Shown piece after piece: positions 36,674 through 44,190 of a stretch of DNA of 64,000 bases; the first letter of the stretch is position 1; every line of letters begins with the position of its first letter. Under the pieces are notes generated by a model that saw only the letters and a list, made by a program, of their open reading frames with translations, was not told where the DNA came from and did no database searches. A program made the position numbers and the translations under genes. The stretch lies in contig JANUBW010000001.1 of NCBI GenBank assembly GCA_024809215.1, positions 1-64,000 of the forward strand, read 5' to 3'. The stretch comes from Niastella sp. OAS944 (GTDB lineage Bacteria > Bacteroidota > Bacteroidia > Chitinophagales > Chitinophagaceae).

Positions 36674-38503
36674 TTATTCCTCTACATCAACCTTTGCAGT
36701 AGCATCAAGATGCTCCGCTTTTTTTACCAATTCAAGGAATTCTTTTTTGTAGGCATCGCTGCTGTTATCGATACTTCCTGTTGCAAGTGATGTCACCAGT
36801 TTATAGTTACTGTCACCTTTGAATGCCGAATTTCTTAACATCATTCCAAACGCAGCCACAGCCGAGGCAAAACGCATGTTATTACTGGCCACCCGGGAGT
36901 TAGCCTTTACAGATACCTCCATTAAGTTACTGATATCTTCATCTGGTTCTTTATAACGAATTTTCACAAACATCAATTCACTGGCAAAGGATGCAGACCG
37001 CTTTTTAGTTTTTTTACTTTGATAGCGTAAGGGATCAACTGTTCCAAGCTCGTCACCATCGTCTGCACCGAATGGAATGATCTCATACAAGGCTGTAACC
37101 GTATGATTGCTGCCCATATCGCCCGCATCTTTTTTATCATTGTTAAAATCTTCTTTAGCCAGCATCCTGTTTTCGTACCCAATAAGCCTGTACCCTTTTA
37201 CTTTGGCCGGGTTGAACTCAACCTGCAGTTTTACATCTTTCGCAATAGCGGAAAGTGTTCCGCCATATTCGCTGATCAATACCTTTTTGGCTTCATTTAT
37301 ATTATCGATGTAAGCATGATTACCATTGCCTTTATCGGCCAGTTTTTGCATTTTGGCATCCTGGTAATTGCCGGTTCCAAAGCCAAGTACGGTAAGGTAT
37401 ACCCCGGATGCACGTTTCTTTTCAATAAGATTTTCCAGCTCATCATCGCTGCTGGCGCCTACATTAAAATCGCCATCGGTACAAAGCACCACACGATTAT
37501 TACCATCCTCCATAAAATTCTGCAGTGCAGTTTCATAAGCAAGTTTTATACCTGCGCCGCCTGCAGTTGATCCTCCGGCCTCAAGCGCATTGATGGCCTC
37601 CTTGATCTTATATTTATCGTTGGTAGAAGGCAAAACAAGCCCTGCGCTTCCAGCATAAACAACGATGGCAATTTTATCCTGCGGGCGCAACTGATCTGCT
37701 AATAAACTCAACGATGATTTAACCAGGGGCAACTTATCTTTGGCCCACATACTGCCACTTACATCTATAAGGAAAACAAGATTGGAAGGCGGCAGTTGAT
37801 CGAAATCTATTTTTTTGCCCTGCATGCCAATCATTACTAACTGATGATCTTTGTTCCATGGGCAAGGTGAGGATTCGGTAGTTATTGAGAAAGGTTTGTC
37901 GTTAGCAGGCTGCGGATAATTGTATGAAAAGTAGTTGATCATTTCTTCAATGCGAACAGCGCCGGGCGTGGGAAGTTTGCCTTCATTGATCAACCGGCGA
38001 ACATTGCTGTAGGACGCGGCATCAACATCTATGGAAAAAGTAGAAAGCGGATGATCGGTAACTTTTTGAAATTCGTTCTCCTTAATATTATCGTATCCCT
38101 CTCTGTCAGCATCATTTCGCAGCCCGGAAAATGTTGAACCTGCAGCCACAGAACCTGTCAGAGCCCTTTTACTTACCGTTCCATAGCCAATAACCACCAC
38201 TTCATTAAGACTTGCAGTAACTGGTTTAAGGGTTACATTGATCACTGTTTTTCCTTGTACCTTAATCTCCTGCGATTCAAAACCAACAAAAGCAAAAATG
38301 AGGGTTGCATTGTTATTTTGCACCTGTAATGAATAAAAACCATTTACATCGCTGGCGGTACCTTTATTTGTACCCTTAACCCTGATGCTGGCGCCTTGTA
38401 ACGCGGCCCCCTTTTCATCAGTAACTTTTCCGGTAACCGTTGACTGAGCATTAAGCAATAGCGTGGCAGTACACAGCAAAAGCAGTGATAATAAAGTTTT
38501 CAT
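36674..38503 (-). CDS. vWA-domain protein (YfbK-like) with SusC-like N-terminal domain
   Basis: This is an exported protein (signal peptide 1-20) of 609 residues. Residues about 23-95 form a carboxypeptidase-D-like regulatory domain, followed by EVVVIGYGTVSKRALTGSV (about 101-119), the same TonB-box region that opens SusC proteins. Then, instead of a plug and barrel, comes the YfbK N-terminal region (about 140-230), a von Willebrand A domain with MIDAS start DVSGS (Asp247, Ser249, Ser251) and LCTDGDFN, and a DUF3520-like tail. It follows the PHP-like gene by about 80 bases. ATG at 38503 was chosen over 38527. Role unknown. Confidence 0.9.
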   Translation of the reverse strand: MKTLLSLLLLCTATLLLNAQSTVTGKVTDEKGAALQGASIRVKGTNKGTASDVNGFYSLQVQNNNATLIFAFVGFESQEIKVQGKTVINVTLKPVTASLNEVVVIGYGTVSKRALTGSVAAGSTFSGLRNDADREGYDNIKENEFQKVTDHPLSTFSIDVDAASYSNVRRLINEGKLPTPGAVRIEEMINYFSYNYPQPANDKPFSITTESSPCPWNKDHQLVMIGMQGKKIDFDQLPPSNLVFLIDVSGSMWAKDKLPLVKSSLSLLADQLRPQDKIAIVVYAGSAGLVLPSTNDKYKIKEAINALEAGGSTAGGAGIKLAYETALQNFMEDGNNRVVLCTDGDFNVGASSDDELENLIEKKRASGVYLTVLGFGTGNYQDAKMQKLADKGNGNHAYIDNINEAKKVLISEYGGTLSAIAKDVKLQVEFNPAKVKGYRLIGYENRMLAKEDFNNDKKDAGDMGSNHTVTALYEIIPFGADDGDELGTVDPLRYQSKKTKKRSASFASELMFVKIRYKEPDEDISNLMEVSVKANSRVASNNMRFASAVAAFGMMLRNSAFKGDSNYKLVTSLATGSIDNSSDAYKKEFLELVKKAEHLDATAKVDVEE

Positions 38504-38582
38504 TGGCTGTTTTAGAAGCAGATGCAATGAAAAAGGGAATTACATAAAGCAATTCATAAATAAATCAGGGATTTGCTGGAAG

Positions 38583-40634
38583 TCACTTTAACCACACGGT
38601 TTGGGTAAATGCCCCATTTGCAGCCACATCCCAGGCTTCGAGGCGCACCCATTTTCTGCCGGTAACATCAAGCGGTATATTATAGGCCTGTTCGCCAAAA
38701 GAGTGGGTATTTTGGAGCGTAATTCGCTCACGGTACACATCTTTGCCATCACCCGAAATGATCTCGGCATAGTTCATGGGGAAAGTCCATTTTAGTTTGA
38801 ACGAAACAGTCGCCTGTTTGCTATTGGGAGAATTTACAGCGAATGCAGGTATAAGCACTTCGCCGGAAGAAGAAAAGAATTTTCCCTGTTGCAATGCTTC
38901 TACAATAGTTTGCCAGCCTTTTTTAAAATCAGGCAGTTTGTCAATTTTCAAATAGTTGATGTTCAGGTGCGCATACATTTCATTTTCCGGCTCTATGGTA
39001 AACAGGTCCGATTCTGCAAGTACTTTTTTTCGGTCACCCCAGTTGTTCATATCATCCATGAGGTCGAGCACCCGTTTACCAAGAAAGGGTTGCGAAAGAT
39101 CGGCCGGCATAGCTTTCCAGGCGGCGCCCAGGAAATGGTCATCTTTGAAAAAAGGCGCCAGCCGGTATTTATCGGGGTACCCTGTTGAGCCTTTTGTACG
39201 GGGATGTGCCGTCCAGGCAAGGCCATTTTCATTCTTCAACAGATCGAGCATGTCATTTTCATTCGATATGTGGTACACTTTGCCGTAAGTAGCATCATTG
39301 GTCATAAACGGCTGCCCTTCTTTCCTGGACATTATCCAGTAAACAGGTTTCGGAAACAGCTGCAACCAGTGACCGCCAAAGAATTCATTAGGTTCTTCAC
39401 CCGGAAGCAACAGGAATTTGTTCGATGATAATCTTTCACACTGTTGAAACAACGCATGCAACTCCTGTAACCGAAGGCTATCGGGCCCTTTGGGGTGCGC
39501 GGTATAATGAAACTCACCGAGGTGAACAATATCGATACCGGTCCTGTTAAAAACACGCATGAAAGAAGGCGTATCAGGAACAGGTTTATTGCCCCTTACC
39601 ACTTTCATGATAAACTCATTATGAAAATGGCTTGCCATTGTTTTATAACCGGCGAGTGACGGATAACGATCGTTATTGGTAAATTGTTTTACGGCTGCCA
39701 GTGCCTTCGCTTCATTACCGCTGTTTAGTAAAACAAAATAATTCAACCGTTGCCTGGTGCCGGGAGGCGCATTGAACCAGGGCACAAACCGGCGATCGCC
39801 ATAGAGATCCTGCCTGATGCCTATCCCATAGCCATTTACCATGTTCCGGTATTGATTACCCGCCCATACGAATTTCAAATTAAATGCTTCATCTAACGGA
39901 TAAAAATACTGGTGCGGCGCTGGAAATATGGCCAGGCTCCCCTGGCTGCTTACGCCAATTATGCTTCTATATTTTACCTCCAATGTGGCAGCAGTATCGT
40001 TACCTGCCGGCTTCATCGATTGCATTTGTTCCTGCACGTTGCTCCACCCTATTTTTTCCCATAGTTTGTTTTTTGAAACCAGGCCGGCATCGTATAGAAT
40101 AGCAGTAGAATCAATATTGGTTAACATAACCGCGGCAATGTTCAGGAGCGGGCTGCCATTATATAAAGTTATTTCCAAAGTACCGGTAAAACCGGGCGCT
40201 GTTAAAGAATCGATGCTGATGACGGTCCTTGCGCCTATGCTGGCAACAGCGGCAGCTTGTTTGCTAAGCCCGATGCGATTAGCAGTAAATGTTTTGTTGG
40301 GAACTTTATCGAAGAAAATGTTCCAGCCGTTTTGCGATACCAGGTCGCGTTTGCCAACGGTTAATAGAAATACCGGATCGAGACCTGATGCAATCAGATG
40401 GTCCCTGTTGCCTTCGCGCAATTCCAGGCTTTTAAAGAGCGGCTGTTGAGAAGAAAGGTCAATGGACAGCCTGCCGGTTTTGTTATTACCAGCCGGCCAT
40501 GATACCGACAATATATTACCTTTTACTATAGCCGATGTACCGTTTTTATTGCTGAAATTCTTTAGCGAGGTTTTTACCTGGGCAATTAATGTGCAATGCG
40601 CAGTAAGCAATATAATGGCAATAAGGGATCGCAT
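38583..40634 (-). CDS. Secreted PHP-like metallohydrolase, hypothetical
   Basis: This is an exported protein (signal peptide 1-17) of 683 residues. The N-terminal 350 residues look like a beta-sandwich of carbohydrate-binding type. The C-terminal half has motifs reminiscent of the PHP fold: VHLGEFHYTAHPKG, LLPGEEPNEFFGGHW, GLAWTAHPRTKGSTG and HLNINYLKID. These give several His and Glu/Asp that could bind metal. A second upstream ATG at 40772 would overlap the VOC gene by 53 bases and lacks a signal peptide, so 40634 is preferred. Function is not known; CehA/McbA-like hydrolases are a remote possibility. Confidence 0.65.
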   Translation of the reverse strand: MRSLIAIILLTAHCTLIAQVKTSLKNFSNKNGTSAIVKGNILSVSWPAGNNKTGRLSIDLSSQQPLFKSLELREGNRDHLIASGLDPVFLLTVGKRDLVSQNGWNIFFDKVPNKTFTANRIGLSKQAAAVASIGARTVISIDSLTAPGFTGTLEITLYNGSPLLNIAAVMLTNIDSTAILYDAGLVSKNKLWEKIGWSNVQEQMQSMKPAGNDTAATLEVKYRSIIGVSSQGSLAIFPAPHQYFYPLDEAFNLKFVWAGNQYRNMVNGYGIGIRQDLYGDRRFVPWFNAPPGTRQRLNYFVLLNSGNEAKALAAVKQFTNNDRYPSLAGYKTMASHFHNEFIMKVVRGNKPVPDTPSFMRVFNRTGIDIVHLGEFHYTAHPKGPDSLRLQELHALFQQCERLSSNKFLLLPGEEPNEFFGGHWLQLFPKPVYWIMSRKEGQPFMTNDATYGKVYHISNENDMLDLLKNENGLAWTAHPRTKGSTGYPDKYRLAPFFKDDHFLGAAWKAMPADLSQPFLGKRVLDLMDDMNNWGDRKKVLAESDLFTIEPENEMYAHLNINYLKIDKLPDFKKGWQTIVEALQQGKFFSSSGEVLIPAFAVNSPNSKQATVSFKLKWTFPMNYAEIISGDGKDVYRERITLQNTHSFGEQAYNIPLDVTGRKWVRLEAWDVAANGAFTQTVWLK

Positions 40635-40719
40635 AATAATGGCAATATTTATAGTAAAAACTAAAGTACCATTATATTCCTTATTCACAGGTGCTAATAT
40701 TGTTTCAGCAAATTGATGT

Positions 40720-41139
40720 TCAGTTAAAGGCCACCATCCATTGAACACCGTATTTATCTGCAAACATTCCAAAATACGAACCCAGTGGACCGTCGGCTAT
40801 TGGCATTTCAATAGTTCCACCTGCTGAAAGTCCATTGAATAATTTGTCGGCCTCTTCCCTGCTTTCTGCACTGATCGAGATAGTATTTCTGTTATCGTTT
40901 TCCGTTACCTGTCCCATAATTTGTAAAACATCGCTTCCCAGTAACACACTATTTTTCCCAATTGGCAAAGCAATATGCATAAGCCTGTTTGCATCATTCT
41001 CAGCTATTGGATATTCAGGGCTTGAAATGTCTTTATAACGCATAATTTTTGTGAACGCTCCGCCAAATACTGATCTATAAAATGTAAATGCTTCTTCGGC
41101 ATTACCATTGAAATGAATGTAAGGACTGATATGTGCCAT
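40720..41139 (-). CDS. VOC family protein, PhnB/YjdN type
   Basis: This is a 139-residue vicinal-oxygen-chelate protein with the PhnB-type pattern: ISPYIHFNGNAEEAFTFYRSVFGG at the start and GPLGSYFGMFADKYGVQWMVAFN at the end. Many proteins of this group are annotated as 3-demethylubiquinone methyltransferase-like, but the group has no fixed activity. It is divergent from the SnoaL-like gene. A -7 element lies 15-22 bases upstream. Confidence 0.9.
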   Translation of the reverse strand: MAHISPYIHFNGNAEEAFTFYRSVFGGAFTKIMRYKDISSPEYPIAENDANRLMHIALPIGKNSVLLGSDVLQIMGQVTENDNRNTISISAESREEADKLFNGLSAGGTIEMPIADGPLGSYFGMFADKYGVQWMVAFN

Positions 41140-41153
41140 AAGAGTTGTTTATT

Positions 41154-41161
41154 CAAATGTA
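41154..41161 (-). promoter_or_regulatory. Candidate -7 element of the PhnB-like gene
   Basis: TACATTTG on the minus strand, 15 bases before the ATG, fits TAnnTTTG. No clear -33 partner was seen. Confidence 0.4.
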
Positions 41162-41304
41162 TCCCGTCTTTATGGAACCAGCCGGGGGTTAAAACGACAA
41201 TTTGAGGGGGCGATCGTGCCTTTTAGTAATATTCAATAACACTACTGACATAGGGTTGTCACTAACCCCTTCGATCTTTACCGGGTCAACAAACAATTAA
41301 ATCT

Positions 41305-41670
41305 ATGACAACTCAGGAAGTAGCAGCTCGTTATAAGGAATTGGCCTCTCAATGGAAACCAGGCGAAATACAGGACACTCTCTATGATGAGAACGTCGTT
41401 TGCCAGGAGCCCGAAAAAGCAGCGGCAATGGGATTCGCCGTCATCACTAATGGCCTGGAAGCAGTGAAAGCAAAAGGAAACGGCCGGCGGGCTACCATTG
41501 AAACTATGCATAGTTATACCTGCAGCGAACCAATAGTGGCTGGTGAATTTTTCAGTGTCGTTTTAAAACAGGATGTCACGTTCAAAGACAAACCACGCAT
41601 TACACTCGAAGAAATTGGGATCTTTCATGTGAAGAACGGTAAAATTATCAAAGAACAGTTCTTCTATTGA
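41305..41670 (+). CDS. SnoaL/NTF2-like protein
   Basis: This is a 121-residue single-domain protein with the cone-shaped NTF2-like fold pattern: an opening helix (RYKELASQWKPGEIQDTLYDENVVCQEP), a helix with GLEAVKAKG, then four strands ending in LEEIGIFHVKNGKIIKEQFFY. Such proteins are small enzymes or binding proteins for many substrates. It stands alone and is closed by a strong terminator. Confidence 0.8.
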   Translation: MTTQEVAARYKELASQWKPGEIQDTLYDENVVCQEPEKAAAMGFAVITNGLEAVKAKGNGRRATIETMHSYTCSEPIVAGEFFSVVLKQDVTFKDKPRITLEEIGIFHVKNGKIIKEQFFY

Positions 41671-41691
41671 GATTATGACATAATTCGAATT

Positions 41692-41737
41692 AAGGGGTGT
41701 TCACCATGATGAAGGTGAACACCCCTTTACTTTTTAT
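41692..41737 (+). terminator. Rho-independent terminator after the SnoaL-like gene
   Basis: AAGGGGTGTTCACC, an 8-base loop and GGTGAACACCCCTT form a perfect 14-base stem (41692-41727), followed by TACTTTTTATT. Confidence 0.93.
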
Positions 41738-41816
41738 TGAGCCGCCCAGGCAAGTAAATTGAGCCATAAGGGAAATCGGCCCAGGCGGACAACGGCTGAT
41801 CTTTGCATTGTTATAA

Positions 41817-42806
41817 ATGACAAAAACGACAGAAATGACAACAATAGCAAAGATCGCCCTGGGCAAAAATGGCCCAATGGTTTCCAAACTCGGCTTAGGC
41901 TGTATGCGCATGTCATCAGTTTGGGGTAACCCGGCAAATGACGAAACCGAAAGTATAGCTACCATCCAAATGGCACTCGACAATGGCATCAACTTTTTGA
42001 ATACCGGTGATTTTTACGGCAGCGGCCATAATGAACTGCTTGTAGGCAAAGCCATCAAAAACAGACGCAACGATGCATTTATAAGCGTAAAATTTGGCGG
42101 CATCGTTTACAACGGGCAGTTTATTGGGTTGGACCTGCGTCCAATTGCCATCAAAAATTTTATCAATTACTCATTGGTGCGACTGGGGATAGATACCATC
42201 GATCTTTATCAGCCATGCCGGCTTGATAATAGCGTTCCGCTGGAAGATGTTATAGGAACTGTTGCTGACCTCATCAAAGAAGGAAAAGTACGTTACCTGG
42301 GTGTAAGTGAAATAACCGCTGAACAACTTCGTAAAGCGCATTCCATACACCCCGTTACCGCATTGGAAATAGGTTATTCACTGGCCGACCGACAAATAGA
42401 AAGCAACCTGCTTCCTACGGCTGAAGAACTGGGTATAGGTGTTGTAGCTTTTGCCAATACAGCCGAAGGATTGCTTACAGGGGAAATGAAAGCACCGCTG
42501 CCGGCCAACTCATATCATAATCACTTTTCGCGTTTTCAGGGCGAAAACCTGGTAAAGAACCTGGAGAAAGTGGAAGTATTGAAAAAAATGGCTAAAGAGA
42601 AAGGATACAGTCCAACCCAACTGGCTATTGCCTGGGTAAATGCACAAGGTGAACATATAATGCCATTAGTAAGCATGAGCCGCAGATCGAGGCTACCGGA
42701 AAATATGAGCGCTATGGAAATAGTGTTCACTCCCGAAGAAATGAACACATTGAACACGCATTTTTCACCAGGCGCGATCCTGGGCGGCACGTATCTTCAT
42801 CGTTAG
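41817..42806 (+). CDS. Aldo/keto reductase family protein lacking the usual catalytic His
   Basis: This is an AKR (TIM barrel, NADPH type) of 329 residues. Asp65 and Tyr67 (NTGDFYGSG) and Lys92 (ISVKFGG) of the catalytic tetrad are present. The fourth position, usually His in YQLHRxD, is Cys134 in YQPCRLDN. It otherwise follows the AKR13-type pattern, including GKVRYLGVSEITAEQLRKA. Loss of the His lowers or changes reductase activity in known AKRs. ATG at 41835 is an alternative start. An AraC gene follows 42 bases later on the same strand. Confidence 0.92.
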   Translation: MTKTTEMTTIAKIALGKNGPMVSKLGLGCMRMSSVWGNPANDETESIATIQMALDNGINFLNTGDFYGSGHNELLVGKAIKNRRNDAFISVKFGGIVYNGQFIGLDLRPIAIKNFINYSLVRLGIDTIDLYQPCRLDNSVPLEDVIGTVADLIKEGKVRYLGVSEITAEQLRKAHSIHPVTALEIGYSLADRQIESNLLPTAEELGIGVVAFANTAEGLLTGEMKAPLPANSYHNHFSRFQGENLVKNLEKVEVLKKMAKEKGYSPTQLAIAWVNAQGEHIMPLVSMSRRSRLPENMSAMEIVFTPEEMNTLNTHFSPGAILGGTYLHR

Positions 42807-42848
42807 CAGAACCTTCTCAAAAAACTGATCTTTTTATACCTTTACGCA

Positions 42849-43655
42849 GTGACGAACCCAGCAGAAATATTGCCCGGAATGATCTTTTACGGTTATTATT
42901 CCGAAATGCGAAAGGAGAAAGCCTGTTTTTTCGAGCACAATACCCTTGTGTTGCAGGTTAGCGGGCAGTTTACATTGGAAACAGCGAACCAGACAATTTC
43001 CATGCAAAGTGGTGAAATGTTGCTGATTGGTAAAAACCAACTGGGACACATCACCAAAACCCCGCTGCCTCCTAAGGGCCTTTATGAAACCATCGTTATT
43101 ACGTTACAGGAAGATCTGCTCAGAAAAGTGGTACTGGAGGAACAAATAGTTATACAACAGAAATACACGGGGCCGCACAACATTCATATTCCGGGAAACG
43201 ATTTTCTTCAGGGTTACTTTCAATCAATAGTGCCTTATGTGCGCAATCCGCAAAAAGAGATGCTTAACACGCTGGGTATATTGAAAGTAAAGGAAGCGGT
43301 AAAACTGGTTTTACACGCCATGCCTGAACTCAGTGGATTTCTGTTCGACTTTTCTGAGCCATATAAGATCGATCTGGAAAAATTCATGCATAGCAATTTT
43401 CATTTTAATGTTCCGGTTGAAAGGTTTGCGCAACTCACCGGCAGAAGTCTTGCCGGTTTTAAACGCGACTTCCAAAAAACATTCGGCACTTCACCCCGGC
43501 AATGGTTAATGGAAAGGCGATTGACGGAGGCACGCCACCTTATAGAAAAAAAGAAGAAACCTTCGAACATCTACCTCGACTTAGGATTCGAAAGTCTCTC
43601 CCATTTCTCGCATTCATTTAAAAAGAAATTCGGGAAAACGCCGTCTGCGTGGTAA
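42849..43655 (+). CDS. AraC-family transcriptional regulator
   Basis: This is a 268-residue regulator with a cupin-like N-terminal part (about 10-110; LVLQVSGQFTLETANQTISMQSGEMLLIG) and an AraC helix-turn-helix domain at the end (about 170-266; RFAQLTGRSLAGFKRDFQKTFGTSPRQWLMERRL and LDLGFESLSHFSHSFKKKFGKTPSAW). Start is GTG at 42849; ATG at 42879 is possible. It lies just downstream of the aldo/keto reductase gene and may control it. It ends two bases from the converging DoxX stop. Confidence 0.92.
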   Translation: MTNPAEILPGMIFYGYYSEMRKEKACFFEHNTLVLQVSGQFTLETANQTISMQSGEMLLIGKNQLGHITKTPLPPKGLYETIVITLQEDLLRKVVLEEQIVIQQKYTGPHNIHIPGNDFLQGYFQSIVPYVRNPQKEMLNTLGILKVKEAVKLVLHAMPELSGFLFDFSEPYKIDLEKFMHSNFHFNVPVERFAQLTGRSLAGFKRDFQKTFGTSPRQWLMERRLTEARHLIEKKKKPSNIYLDLGFESLSHFSHSFKKKFGKTPSAW

Positions 43656-43656
43656 G

Positions 43657-44109
43657 CTATTTTGACTTTACACGTTTTAAGAGAAGGTCATCTACACTCC
43701 AGGCATACGAATGCTGCGTAAACAAGAGCAAACCAGCCCCGGTAAATACAAATACGGGATATTTGAATGGTGCTCCTATACCCAATGAGGCAATCATAAA
43801 AACGGCAAAGGTTATCGTAATGAGGGCGGCGCCCAACCCCATCCATTTCGTTTTGCAGCCTACGATGAGGCCTATCCCAATTATACATTCGGCAATGGTA
43901 GCTACCAGGCCGGCGATATGTGCAATATGCAAACTGGTAAAAGGCATTAGTTTATGGGTATACGTCAAAAAATGCGACCAATCGCCCCATGAAGCCTGAG
44001 CAGAACCAGGAGCGCCCATAAATCCCAAACGGTCAAATACAGGAAGCAGAAAGCCTAGACCCAATGCTATGCGAGTGAATAACTGAGCTAACGGTGCAAA
44101 ACCATTCAT
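43657..44109 (-). CDS. DoxX family membrane protein
   Basis: This is a four-helix inner-membrane protein of 151 residues with the DoxX pattern: LAQLFTRIALGLGFLLPVFDRLG at the start, then HIAHIAGLVATIAECIIGIGLIVG and KWMGLGAALITITFAVFMIASLGIG. Members work with thiol or oxidative stress systems in some bacteria. ATG at 44109 is preferred over the longer frame to 44151. A 24-base palindrome lies 51-74 bases upstream and may control it. Confidence 0.88.
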   Translation of the reverse strand: MNGFAPLAQLFTRIALGLGFLLPVFDRLGFMGAPGSAQASWGDWSHFLTYTHKLMPFTSLHIAHIAGLVATIAECIIGIGLIVGCKTKWMGLGAALITITFAVFMIASLGIGAPFKYPVFVFTGAGLLLFTQHSYAWSVDDLLLKRVKSK

Positions 44110-44159
44110 ATTTTCAAATTGGTTGTGTAAAGCGCTAAAATAAAACAGCACTCACGAAC

Positions 44160-44183
44160 ATTTCTTAAACCAGTTTAAGAAAT
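44160..44183. promoter_or_regulatory. 24-base palindrome upstream of the DoxX gene
   Basis: ATTTCTTAAAC-CA-GTTTAAGAAAT is an 11-base perfect inverted repeat with a 2-base centre, between the PBP2 stop and the DoxX start. It lacks a T-run, which argues for an operator of a dimeric repressor (TetR or MarR type) and against a terminator. No such regulator gene is adjacent. Confidence 0.5.
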
Positions 44184-44190
44184 TTCCCCC

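Noticed and set aside
40635..40772. Longer N-terminus of the PHP-like protein
   Set aside because: It would overlap the VOC gene and hide the signal peptide that starts at 40634.
44160..44183. Terminator of the PBP2 gene
   Set aside because: The stem is AT-rich and has no T-run in the direction of transcription.
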